A DNA stretch of 64,000 nt, taken from Mallotus nudiflorus (lineage: Eukaryota > Streptophyta > Magnoliopsida > Malpighiales > Euphorbiaceae). Position numbers and translations under genes: made by a program. This document shows positions 38,601 to 49,800 of this stretch, one piece after another. A model generated the notes under the pieces. The model searched no databases. It was not told the DNA's origin and worked only from the letters and a program-made list of their open reading frames with translations. The stretch's first letter is position 1. Each line of letters starts with the position of its first letter. The stretch covers positions 1,424,001-1,488,000 of the forward strand of contig CANTUR010000384.1 of assembly GCA_947683625.1 (NCBI GenBank), given 5' to 3'.

Positions 38601-38956
38601 TAAACTGATTATCTGAGTCTTGAGTTTTACTTTATGATCTAGACACTGCAGTAGTTATGGTCATTTCGGAGATTGGTGTATTGTATTTATATGAGATATG
38701 TAATTTAAATACTTGAACTGAAACTTGTATTAAAGGATTTATTTATATATGATATGAGAATTCGATTTAATTTCGTTTGACGAAATTATTATTTTGACAT
38801 TTATGATTTTATTCCGCTGCATAATATTTCACTCAATTATGTCGTTATTATTACTGTTGCATGTTTTATTTTATTTTTAGGCTTACTATGAGTTCCGGAT
38901 TCGAAAGAATTCCCATTCCCTAGCACCGGTCATGGCCCCTGTTTTGGGTCGTGACA
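35692..38956 (+). repeat. RT-C 3' LTR
   Basis: Colinear with the 5' LTR and ending GGGTCGTGACA. A ~30-bp segment is missing after position ~35,728 relative to the 5' copy, and the first leader donor is lost (CTGTTGAGTG at ~36,448 instead of CTGGTGAGTG). Its landmarks are TTTCTTTGCAG (~37,370), CTCTACTC hairpin (~37,377), GTGAGTT (~37,627), hairpin pair (~38,140-38,245) and TTTTTCAG (~38,530). Confidence 0.95.
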
Positions 38957-39390
38957 CTTACCTAATTATAGGCAAATATTTACTTAAAATTAAAGATAAA
39001 TATTTTTTGTTTCCTTAAAAAAATTGTAATTTAGCTTGCCTTAAAAGCTAAGGATTTGATTTATCCTTAAAGCTTATGGATTCTCTTAATTTCTTAATTT
39101 TTTTCCTTTTTTCTTTTTTTAGTTACACATGGACTCTTCATGTAAGAGGGATCCATAACAATTCTCTCCCTCCCGATTATATGGAGGATAATGTTATTCT
39201 GATGGAAAATCAACAAAATGTATTGCATTTAGGCAAATCACCAACTCAGACGTCTTGTTCTTATACAAAAATTTTATCTCTTCATGGCTTCAAAATATTT
39301 ATGCTTGTGTTCATCACCCATAGTTTCTTCAATACTCTATAGTTCTCTCCCGTCAATTAGTGACACAAACTAGTCTATAGGATATATATT
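38957..39390. other. Intergenic DNA, one unrecognised 88-codon frame
   Basis: A plus-strand frame at 39,076-39,342 opens with a hydrophobic stretch (FLIFFLFSFFSY) and a Ser/Asn-containing tail. I recognise no family, there is no splice or expression evidence, and the T-rich DNA alone could create the hydrophobic run. I would not call it a gene. Confidence 0.4.
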
Positions 39391-40096
39391 GGGGAAATGT
39401 CCAATTTGCACCTTAGGTTTGTGCCCTAATCCCACATTGGCACTCCTTTTTTTTTTTTTTTTGGCCCAATCAGAATTTCAAAAGTAGAGGATATTAGAAC
39501 TTTACTGATTATAATCAAATCCTATAACTTTTTTTTAGTGCAATTAAGTCCTATAAACTAATAAAAAAACTAATTTTAATGGATACTAACAAATTAAATT
39601 GATAAATTTTTTTAGAAATATATATAGAACCTAATTATTAAATTTTAAAAGTTTTTCAACCTATAAAATAATTTTTTTTCACATTTTTCTTTAATTTTAA
39701 AAAATTTTAAAATTATGTGATATAAATTTAAAAAAAATACCAAATTTATTCATTAATGTAAATATCAAATTGATAATTGACCTAAAATTTAATTTTAATG
39801 GTTGAATAATTTTTTTTAACTGTATTCATTAGTTTAAATTTTTAAATTTACACAATAATTTTTAAACCTACACAAAAATTGATAAATAAAATTTTTATTA
39901 TTCAACAATTAAAATTAAATTTTAGGTCAATTATCAATTCACTATTTATGTTAATGAATAAATTTGGTCATTTTTTGAAATTTATATTGCTCGATTTTAA
40001 AAAATTTAAAATTGAAAGAAATTTTTTAAAAAATTCAAGAAAAATCTAAAAAAATTATTTTATAAGTTGAAAAACTTTTAAAATTGAATAATTAGG

Positions 40097-40151
<55 letters not shown>

Positions 40152-40356
40152 TCAATTTAATTTGTTAGTATCTGTTAAAATTAGTTTTTTTATTCATTTA
40201 TAAGACTTAATTATACTAAAAAAAGTTATAGAATTTAATTGTAGTCAGTAAAGTTTCAATATGTTCCACAATCGGAAGTTCCGATTGGGTAAAAAACTAG
40301 AGGTGCCAATGTGCTCTTAGAGCACAAACCTAGGGTATAAATTGAACCTTTTCCCG
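39391..40356. mobile_element. Foldback/MITE-like element with ~480-bp arms
   Basis: The left end GGGGAAATGTCCAATTTGCACC is mirrored by the right end (reverse complement CGGGAAAAGGTTCAATTTATACC). Most of the interior continues as inverted arms meeting near 39,850: for example CTAATTTTAATGG and TTAGTATC blocks on the left reappear inverted at ~40,155-40,190. The flanks share ATATATAT on both sides, a possible 8-9-bp target copy. No coding frame. One arm carries an extra (TA)n run. It could be a Mutator-like or other MITE. Confidence 0.75.
40098..40147. repeat. (TA)n microsatellite in the foldback right arm
   Basis: About 25 TA units expanding a short ATATATAT present at the mirrored place in the left arm. 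Confidence 0.95.
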
Positions 40357-40427
40357 AATATATATCTCTTTCTCTTAGTTTGTGACTATTTGGTTTTTAT
40401 TTAATAGTTATTTTTTTACTATCATAA

Positions 40428-41056
40428 GGCTATTTCCAACCCAAAATTTTAAAATGTAATAAATTTTATTCTAAAATACATATGCTACAGTAAATTTATT
40501 CTAATCAATTACTTCATTTTTAACTTCAAAAAGAATATTCTTCATATATTTCTATTCAACACTAATATTATATTATTTATATATTATACGCATAATTTAT
40601 TTAATATTTACCATGTACATCAATATATTTATTTATAATAAAATTTATTATTTGAATATATTTTAAAAATAAATAATATATGAATAAAATGAATAATATA
40701 TTTTAATAATAAATAATATAAATAAATTCATATATTTTTAAAATTAAATAGCATAATATATGAAGAGAACTAAAAGACATTAAAATTAAAATTAAATAAA
40801 ATTAAATTTATATACATTTAATAATAATATGATAAATATAATATAAATCTAAACTAAATTAAATAAAGTTATTTATACTACATTGAAACAAATGATAAAA
40901 GATAAATGCTGTTGATATTAAAAAAAAAGTAAAATGCATAAAGTTAACAGTTGCCGCTGCATATATATATGCATTTTGCAGCCTCAATTGGAGCTCCATT
41001 GGAGCAAATTGCATCCCAACCCACTGCAAAATGCGGTGGGTGGGTTAGAGATGCCC
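40428..41056. mobile_element. Probable PIF/Harbinger-type MITE
   Basis: The ends GGCTATTTCCAACCC and (right, reverse complement) GGGCATCTCTAACCC match at 11 of 15 bases and are flanked by TAA on both sides (40425-40427, 41057-41059), the target typical of PIF/Harbinger MITEs. The ~629-bp interior is AT-rich and non-coding. The 63-codon frame over its right end is not a gene. Confidence 0.55.
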
Positions 41057-41136
41057 TAAAGATACCAAACGCTACTTTATTGTACACTAATAAGAGTTTT
41101 AAATATATGATGCTAATGTCAGATATATTATTTATA

Positions 41137-41340
41137 TATTGAAAATATTAATTAAAAATTACAAAATATTGCAAAAGAAAATTGAAAAAAAGAGAAGTAA
41201 TGGAATGAAATATTATTTAATTTTATCAATATTATTATATATATTGAAAACATTAATAAAAAATTACAAAATATTGCAAAAGAAAAATGATAAAAAGAGA
41301 AGTAATGCAATGAAATGTTATTTAATTTTATCTAATTTAT
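41137..41340. repeat. Two-copy tandem duplication, 105-bp unit
   Basis: Two neighbouring copies share TTGAAAA, AAAAATTACAAAATATTGC and AAAAAGAGAAGTAATG, about 90% alike. The short Lys-rich frame across them is a by-product. Confidence 0.8.
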
Positions 41341-42900
41341 GAATTGAGAAAGAACATAGATAAAACAAAAATTCATTATATTGCAGAAAGTTAAAAATTT
41401 AAAAATATTGCAAATTTTTAACAAATTTGAACTTTTATTTTGAATGTTGTAAATGAGAGTTGGGAAAATGTGAAGTAAGGATTTAAACCAAATTATCAGT
41501 AATGCTTATAATAGAAGTATAATCAAGTCGACTTCAATCGATATCTTAACTTGACTTTTAAATTTAAAGTTCGATTTTGATCGGATTTTTTTTTTTATCG
41601 AGTTTGACTTGATTAAATAAATTATATATACTCGAGTTTGATTTGATTAATTAAATAAATATTTAAAATTTTTAAGAAAATATATTTAAAAATATTCAAA
41701 TTCAACTTCGTTGGATGAAATATATTTATAATTATATTAAAATAAAAAAGTAAAATAGTAAATATATACAAACTTGATTAGATTCGATTAAATTTACGAA
41801 CTTACAGAGTTACATATTTAGAATTTCAAACTTCACTCAATAACATACTTTAGTAGGTCGAGTTCGACTCGACAATAATAGAGTAAATTTTAAATTTTTC
41901 CTGAATTAATTCCGAATAGCTCGTGAGGCTGTTTAACTTGATTACATCCTTAAAGTTTGTAAGAGTAGAAATTTTTGTGTAAACTTGTTTGCCGTGAAGA
42001 ATTATTAACTTTGCACGGCGTATTTGACACGCATTACACGATTAATTAACATCTTTTAAAATTAACTATGATTAGATGTTTAAGTTTAGATTAATAAATT
42101 TTAATTATAATAAATATTTATTAATTTAAATTAACTATAAATATAAAATTACTTTCAAAATGAAATCATCTGATTTTTAATAAATCTATTTTATTTTAAA
42201 TTATTTTTATGAGATTTGTTAAAAATTATATAATCTATTAATCTAAACTACTAAATTATGCCACATGTCCATATTTTAGAAAATAGTTTATACCTTTATA
42301 TTAAAAAAAATTCCTAAATTATTGAGGGAGTAGTTAAATGATAACTTCTCTCCAAAAATATCATGAGATGCAGAATTTGATTTTTTCTATCGTTAATTTT
42401 AAAAATAAAAACTATTCTTATTATATAATTCATTGATACTACGATAACATGATCTTTCAATTTTTTTTTAAAAGAAAATTTATAAATGTGTCAAAAATAG
42501 TCATTATTAAATATATACTAACTTTTAAAGTTAATATTAATAAATGCTAATTAATTATGTCAAGTGTCAAATACATAATAGAGAGTTTGTAATTTATTGA
42601 TAAAAAAAGACTTTACTTAAAATTTTTTCCTATTTTATCATTAAATTAAGATTTTACCAGCAACATATTTTAGCTTAAACTTTTATAAATTTTTGTTTTT
42701 TATTATAATTTTGCTGATAATATTTTTAAAAATAAATAATAAAGTATTTAATTTTATTTTTAGAATGAATACTATTTATAGATAAAATATCTTTTATCCG
42801 TAAATAAAAATTTTCCAAGTTTATACAAGTTACATGCCTCCGGGATGCTGGGATATTCGAACAGAATAGTCATGCAATAAAAATGATACATACAATATAA
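41341..42900. other. AT-rich intergenic DNA
   Basis: No gene, RNA or complete element seen. 41,520-41,960 contains scattered CGAGTTTGACTTGATT-like words of a degenerate repeat; the rest is low-complexity AT-rich spacer leading to the fibrillin promoter. Confidence 0.5.
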
Positions 42901-43073
42901 CAAGGTAAGGCGACGTTTTTTTTTTTTTAAAGAAAAGGTCAGTCTTTTCACACCGCAACGCGAGCCATCACCGCCACGGAAATAAGGAAGAAAGATTCGA
43001 CAGCGAAATTAAATTAAAGCCCAGCCACCCGTTTCCTACTTCTTTTCTCTTGGTACAGTTGATAGTTGTTCCC

Positions 43074-43099
43074 TTTTTTTTTTTTTTTTTTTTTTTTTT
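43074..43099 (+). repeat. Poly(T) tract in the fibrillin leader
   Basis: Twenty-six T residues ending 26 nt before the fibrillin ATG. Length errors are likely here; an in-frame upstream methionine call before it would be spurious. Confidence 0.9.
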
Positions 43100-43125
43100 C
43101 ACTTCTCCACCCACAAGCAAAATCG

Positions 43126-44665
43126 ATGGATACTCTAACCTCTTTTCTTCACCCACTTCCTTCATTTCTTTCTTCTTCTTCTCCTTCTTCTTCTTCTTCC
43201 TTTACTGTTAGAGCCTTCCCCAAGTCATCTCCCTGCGCGTCCTGCAAAAGCCGTCGTTTTTATGTCAACTACCCAAAGAGGAGGTTTCTGTCTGTTGTAA
43301 GGTCAGCTCTCGACGAGGTTTCTGTCATCGACCCACCACCACCTCCTCCTAAGGAAAAGGATGAATTCATTGCTTCTTTGAAGCTCAAATTGCTGGTTTG
43401 TTTGTCTCTTTTGTTTCCTTTTCTTAGTTATTTTATTGGGTTTTTGCTATATTTGCCAATTTTTTTTTTGTGTTTGTTGTCTAAATTTTACATTTCACTG
43501 TTTTCTGTTTTAGGTGATATTGTTTTAGCTTTGTTCTGATTGGTTGGAATTTTCATTTTATGTTTCCAAGTTTTCAGTTTGAACTTTTTTTAAAAAAAAA
43601 AAAAAATTGCTAATGTGTTGCTAAAGTTCGCTTCTTTTCAGTGTTGATTGGTTTCTGTAGGTAGCACATTGGCTTGAAACTTATTGATTAATGTCTGTTT
43701 TCACTGGTTAATTTTGATTTTATTTGCAATTTAATTGTACTAGTCACTGGACTATGTGATGTGATTGATTTCTATGATATGCTTAATGGTGGTATTAACA
43801 CCATTCACGAAAGCTGCTGCCTCAAATAAATGTAGTGTAAAAGGGGTAAGTTAGTAAGAATGGCTTGCAAATGGAAGGTTATCTTGAATAATGATGAATA
43901 ATGATGGTGCAATCTGATTAGATGAGCTTAGGTTGCAGATTCTTAAGTGCTAAGCAGGAATGCCAAGACTTTGTACTGCCTGATGTGTTTGATAATTTTT
44001 TTGTGTTTTCTAAATCTTAATCCATTCTTTTTTGGGTTTTTTTGGTTGGGGGGGGAGGGAATGCAGTCATTGCATCCAACCCACACTCCCTAAAAAATTT
44101 ATAAATCGAAGAATTAGGTACAATCATGCAAATAATGATTATTGGATTTGTTTATGGGCTATATTTGAGATGTAATTTTAGTGTTAGCCCACATAATTAT
44201 TTCGTCCTGTGAAAAGTTAATTCGTCAAAGTCAGAAATGTAGATATTTGAAGACATGACATTATCTTGACATATATATGATCAATCACATGCAGAGTATT
44301 GTTTCTGGTCTGAACAGAGGTCTTGCTGCTAGTGAAAGTGATCTAGAGAAGGCAGATGTTGCTGCTAAAGAGCTTGAAGCTGCAGGGGGAACAGTTGATC
44401 TCTCTAATGATATTGATAAATTGCAAGGAAGATGGAAGCTGATATACAGCAGTGCATTTTCATCACGTACTCTTGGTGGCAGTCGGCCTGGACCTCCCAC
44501 TGGAAGACTGCTTCCTATAACTCTAGGCCAGGTATGCGAAGAGCTTCCTTCTTGTTTTGGTGTTGTTGAATTGCAGTTCTTCAGAAATCTAGTTTCATTT
44601 GTGATTTTGTCGGATGCTCACTAGTGGTTACATGAGCAGTTGAATAGCAGCTCTTCAAGCATCTC

Positions 44666-44701
<36 letters not shown>

Positions 44702-45421
44702 TTTTATATTGTGAATAGCCTTCAACATGGGTACTTACAGCAGGCTGCCAGTGCTTATTCGGATGAATCTCTAATTTGATATTTATGTTTTGCTCTGAAA
44801 AACATTAGTGGCTACATATTAATGTGCCAATTTTGATGGTTGCTGCCCGTTATTTACAAAACCAATATCACATAAAGGATGTACCTTAATATGCAGTAAA
44901 GCACTGAATGTATTGCTGTCATGCCTTCTGAATGAGTCTTTGGTTTCATGATTAGGTCTTTCAACGGATTGATGTCTTAAGCAAGGATTTTGACAATATA
45001 GTAGAGCTTCAATTAGGTGCTCCATGGCCATTACCGCCTTTTGAAGTGACTGCCACATTAGCCCACAAATTTGAACTCATAGGTAGATGCTTCTTGTTCA
45101 CTTCTCCTATTCCAGTTTTTATTTGTTCCTAGTATTGTCATCTGATGATCTTTGAGCTATAGCATTGTGCGTATATGTCTAATAGTTTTGCTTGTATTGT
45201 GCATAGGATCTGCGAAGGTTAAAATAACATTCGAGAAAACAACTGTAAAGGCAACTGGGAACTTGTCACAACTTCCGCCATTAGAAATACCTCGAATCCC
45301 AGATGCGTTAAGGCCTCCATCCAATACTGGAAGTGGTGAATTTGAAGTAATCTATGTTGATGCTGATACCCGGATCACCAGAGGAGACAGAGGCGAGCTG
45401 AGGGTTTTTGTTATGGCATAG
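43126..45421 (+). CDS. PAP6: Plastid lipid-associated protein (fibrillin, PAP6/FBN4-like)
   Basis: Four exons: 43126-43395, 44295-44531, 44956-45082, 45207-45421. All introns are GT-AG and phases agree, giving ~282 aa. Residues 1-60 are Ser/Pro-rich then basic (SSSSPSSSSSFTVRAFPKSS, CKSRRFYVNYPKRR), a chloroplast transit peptide by composition. The PAP/fibrillin domain follows: SGLNRGLAASE, LQGRWKLIYSSAFSSRTLGG, GRLLPITLGQVFQRIDVLSKDFDNI, then KVKITFEKTTVKATGNLSQLPPLEIP, and the C-terminal ITRGDRGELRVFVMA. Fibrillins are lipocalin-fold proteins of plastoglobules and thylakoids that bind lipids and isoprenoids and protect photosystems. Assignment to the PAP6/FBN4 branch rests on recalled motif and length agreement and is less sure than the family. 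The start chosen is the first ATG giving a clean transit peptide. Intron 2 holds a (TTA)n run. Confidence 0.88.
44668..44700. repeat. (TTA)n microsatellite in fibrillin intron 2
   Basis: About 11 TTA units within the intron 44532-44955, with no effect on the coding frame. Confidence 0.95.
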
Positions 45422-46515
45422 TTTCTTTTCGTATGCAGTTTATATACCATCTCATAAAATTGGAAAGGCGTGTGTGTTTACCAAGTTCACCTTGCCTATT
45501 CCCTTTTGGGTTCTTCTGCTCTGCTGTATCACCTGAGGATTATTCCCAGAGGTGGAGATTAATCACCGTACAATTGTAAATTGTCAATGCACATACTGAG
45601 AACACATATCATAAAACTTCGCATGAGGGCCTATTGCATTTAAGTGGCAGAATGATTACTTAAAAGCCAATTAAGAAATTTATTAGTAGTATTTACATTT
45701 TCTATGTAAAGCTGGAAGGGTCATCCCTATCTTACTAGATCGGTTTTAGTTTTTTTTTCGCTGAATTAATTGAATTAAAAAATTGAAATCTTTTAAAATA
45801 AAAACTAAACTGGCTGAATCACATCAAACTTTTATAAATATTAATTTTTTATTTAATTATTATATTATTTAAAAATTAAAAATAAAAATATAATTCCAGT
45901 TTGTTCAGATATTTCGGTTTAGTTTAATTCGATTCATAAAATTAAAAAATATAAATAAATCAAACAAAATTTAGTTGGTTCAGTTTTTGGTTTGGTTCAT
46001 TGGAAAGTTTTGTACACCCTTACATCTAACATTAGAAACCTTGCTCTTCCCTCATCACTAGGAGTATGCAAGATTATTGAATTGACTCGATTTGGTTCAG
46101 TTTATTGACTTTTTATTTTTAATTTTTATGAATCAAACTAATTGGTTAATAGAAATAATTGAACAGATTGAAATTTTATTTTCTATTTTTTTATAGTATA
46201 ATAATTTAATAAAAATATTAAAATAATTAGTATTCAAAAAATTTGGTTTAGGGCACTCGGTTCGACTTTTATTTTAAAATTTTAATTTTTAATTCAAGTG
46301 GATTCAGTTTTTAATTTTGTTCAGTTCTACTTAATTCGAATCGAAATGACATAATGTACACACCTACTTATGACTAGAAGATCTGTAATATGGGGTGAAA
46401 TTGTTTTCGAAGCACGGTTTGTCTTGGGCTACATTGTTTTCTTGGATTGTTAATGGTCCTAATTTATTTGGGCCAATCTATTTCAAAATTAGGCTGTTCA
46501 CTTAAATAAAAATGA
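45422..46515. other. Intergenic spacer between fibrillin and KIN-10A
   Basis: The fibrillin 3' UTR occupies the first part. From ~45,730 to ~46,340 there are degenerate TTCGGTTTAGTTTAATTCG / TTGGTTCAGTTTTTGG words in both orientations, typical of a decayed inverted-repeat transposon. No gene seen. Both neighbours point the same way. Confidence 0.55.
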
Positions 46516-46536
46516 AGCCGTTAGTTGCCAACGGCT
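46516..46536. promoter_or_regulatory. Inverted pair of MSA-type (AACGG) elements
   Basis: AGCCGTT (46516-46522) and AACGGCT (46530-46536) form a 7-bp inverted repeat ~270-290 bp upstream of the KIN-10A ATG. AACGG is the core of the mitosis-specific activator element bound by three-repeat MYB (MYB3R) factors; GCCAACGGCTA matches the usual consensus at 10 of 11 positions. The context, a cytokinesis kinesin, fits G2/M control. Function is inferred. Confidence 0.6.
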
Positions 46537-46632
46537 ACAATGAATTTTTAAACTTCAAAAACCCTGATTTCAAAATCCTTTTCACTTCCCTTCTGCTCTG
46601 TTTCAGCTCTTCCCTTCTAATCATCATCTTAC

Positions 46633-46657
46633 AAAAAAAAAAAAAAAAAAAAAAAAA
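46633..46657. repeat. Poly(A) tract in the KIN-10A 5' region
   Basis: Twenty-five A residues, followed at ~46,704-46,730 by a (TC)n-CACACA run, both in the presumed promoter or leader of the kinesin gene. Confidence 0.9.
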
Positions 46658-46806
46658 TCAAAATTCCTCTTCTCTTCAATTCGAAGTTTCGATCTTTTTC
46701 TCCTTCTCTCTCTCTCTCTCACACACATCTGCTCAGTCGAATGTTGAAAATTTTTTTAAAACCCTGAAAGATCAAATCTTGAATCGACCCAAGAAAGCCT
46801 ACAGTT

Positions 46807-49800
46807 ATGGCACCTACACCTTCTTCTTCTTCAAAATTAAACCAAACCCACTTGATCAAGACTCCACAATCTAAACATCGTCTGAATTTTAACTCAACAA
46901 GAACCCCAAATCAGCATCCGCACCCATCTCCGAATCCTAATTCAACACTCAAAGAAGCAGCACCACAAATAGACCACCCAATTGAAGTTGTTGGTAGAAT
47001 ACGTGATTATCCGGATAAAAAAGAAAAACCCACTTCATCAATCTTGCAGGTGAATCCTGATAACCAGACTCTCAGAATCCGTGCTGATATTGGGTACAGA
47101 GATTTTTCTCTTGATGGGATCTCTTTTTCTGAGGAAGAAGATCTAGATTCATTTTATAAGAAGTTTGTTGAGTCTAGAATTAATGGGGTTAAATTAGGGG
47201 ATAAATGTACTATTATGATGTATGGACCAACTGGTTCAGGTAAGAGTCACACCATGTTTGGGTGCTCAAAGCAGCCTGGGATTGTGTACAAGTCATTAAA
47301 GGATATATTGGGAGATGGAGAAGATGGAGAAGAAGGGAGTGGTGGAGAGCGATTAGGAATGTCTACTACGTTTGTGCAAGTTACTGTTTTGGAGATATAT
47401 AATGAAGAAATTTATGATCTTCTGTCAAGTAACGGTGGTGGTGGAGGTGGATTTGGATTTGGGTGGCCTAAAGGTGGCAGTGGATCCAAGGTAAGGTCAT
47501 TTCAAAATATTGATTTAATTCTGCTATGGTTCGCTTCGTGCATGTATATTAAGCATGAAATTTGTTGTTTGGTTATATATATTTTCATATGTGATCGTAT
47601 GCTGTTAGATGCTGCTATTCCAAGGAAAAAGATCTTCTGACATCAAACGTCTTTGTTGCTTAATGTGCTTAATCAAGAGCCATAAGAAAACTGTTTCCCA
47701 TTGATAGTGATATATTGAGCAGTAGTGGATTATGAAGTGAATTACGAGGTAAAATGAGCCTAAATTTGAGATTGTTGCTTGTGATATTAGACTGATAGGA
47801 GGTTTCAGGGTATGCTCTTTATTGAAATTATTGTAAAAAAAAAAAAAAAGAATATTAGAGAATTTTATTATTTGAAAAGTATTGAAGCATAATGTTAATA
47901 GCAATTATAGGTTGGGAGCTTTAATATGTAAATCTGCATTTGTAGGTAAGACTTGAAGTGATGGGCAAAAAGGCCAAAAATGCTACTTTCATATCTGGTA
48001 CTGAAGCTGGGAAAATTTCCAAGGAGATTCAGAAAGTGGAGAAGCGAAGAATAGTTAAGAGTACCCTTTGTAATGACCGAAGTTCTAGGAGCCATTGCAT
48101 AGTATGGTTCCTTTGGAACTTGCTTGATTCAGATTTCCGCTAAATTGTTTTTCTTGGCAGGTACTGATCTATGCTCTTTTCATTGTCTGTTTATACAGAT
48201 AATCCTTGATGTCCCAACTGTGGGGGGACGGCTTATGCTGGTTGATATGGCTGGTTCAGAAAATATAGAACAGGCAGGACAAACAAGTTTTGAAGCAAAG
48301 ATGCAGGTAAATCCTCCTCTTTCCCTCTACCCCTCCGTCTCTTCTTTTATTAAATCTTTGTTCTCCTGGAGTTAAAGATGATGTTCTGCTCATGAAATCG
48401 CAACAACAGACAGCAAAAATCAACCAAGGAAATATAGCATTGAAAAGAGTGGTTGAATCTATTGCTAATGGAGATTCCCATGTGCCCTTCAGAGATAGTA
48501 AGCTGACTATGCTGCTCCAGGTAATTTCTCATTCATTTTGGTTATAGCTTGATTGTTTTACAGTCTGTGTGGAATCTAAACTAGCACATGACATTCTGTT
48601 CTCCCTTCTTGTCCAGGATTCCTTTGAAGATGACAAATCCAAAATCTTGATGATATTATGTGCAAGTCCAGACCCAAAGGAGATACATAAGACCATCTGC
48701 ACCCTTGAATATGGAGCAAAAGCAAAGTGTATTGTTCGTGGTCCTCATACACCAACTAAGGATAAAGTTGGAACTGATGATTCTTCAGCAGTAATCTTAG
48801 GATCCAAGATAGCAGCAATGGACCAATTTATTTATAAGCTACAAATGGAGAACAAACTCAGAGAGAAAGAAAAAAATGAAGCTCACAAACAGCTAAAAAA
48901 GAAAGAAGAGGAAGTTGCAGCGCTGAGAGCACTTATTGAAGGGAAGGGATCTGCAGCAAGTGAAGAGGAGATCAACTCGAAGGTGAATGAGCGCACAAGG
49001 GTTTTGAAAGTTGAGTTGGAAAAGAAGTTGGTGGAGTGTCAGAGAATGGCTGAAGAATTCGTTGAGTTGGAAAGGAGGAGAATGGAGGAGAGAATACTGC
49101 AACAGCAGCAGGAAGTTGAAATGCTGAGAAGGCGTTTGGAAGAGATTGAGTTTGAGTTACATAAGTCAAGGGATGAAAATAATGTGAATGGATCAAGAGA
49201 CATGGATGGCAGCAGCTTTGCGAGAAGGTTGTTAGGAGTTTATGCTGATGAGGAGCCAGGAATGGTTAAATCAATGGACTTGGACATGGGAGATCAGGAA
49301 ACATTTATTCCTGAAGTCAGATATGGCAATCAAAGCTTCGCTAGCTATCCTCATTTAAGTAATTTGAATCCGGTGGTTGATCATAATGGTTTTACGGCAA
49401 CATATGGTGGTAAAGTATGTCTGAGCACTGTCTATGAGGAAGAAGAAGTAGAAGAGGAGGAACATAAAGAGAAGGCAGAAGATGAGATAGTGGAAAAAGA
49501 AGTAATAGAGGTAAAGAGGATAGTTGGCAGTTCTGGCTCTGGGATAAATACTCCTCAGAAATGTGAGGCCTCTGATCCAGTTAGCAGAATTTTACAGGAA
49601 GAACTGCCAAGTGAATCTGATAGTGCTGAGGCATCTGCTTCTAGACAAGCAAGAATCCAAAACATATTCACACTATGTGGAAACTATAGAGAGCTATTTC
49701 AACACAACAGAACCCCAGCACCTGCAAAGAAGATGTTTGAAGACACTGATCCTCTGTCATCTCCACTAGTGACACCTGGGAAAGAAAACTCGCCACTTCA

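Larger units (their letters stand above)
27443..38956 (+). mobile_element. RT-C: near-complete 11.5-kb Ty3/gypsy chromovirus (Tekay-like)
   Basis: LTRs at 27443-30705 (3,263 bp) and 35692-38956 (3,265 bp), perfect target duplication CTTAC (27438-27442 and 38957-38961), primer site, full-length gag with zinc knuckle, all pol domains and a polypurine tract. The LTRs look highly similar; the 3' copy lacks ~30 bp near its start (after ~35,728). It is the best-preserved reference in the window, but the gag start codon is ATA and roughly eleven stops interrupt gag-pol, so it is inactive. Confidence 0.96.

Noticed and set aside
39076..39342. 88-codon frame with an N-terminal hydrophobic stretch
   Set aside because: Unrecognised, single exon, in T-rich DNA next to an insertion site; no support beyond being open.
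43066..43125. Upstream in-frame methionine giving MFPFFFFFFFF before the fibrillin start
   Set aside because: It reads through the poly(T) tract and spoils the transit peptide; the ATG at 43,126 gives a typical plastid-targeting N-terminus.
46512..46874. 120-codon frame overlapping the KIN-10A start
   Set aside because: It crosses a poly(A) and a (TC)n tract, lies in another frame, and has no similarity to known families; it is the kinesin leader region.
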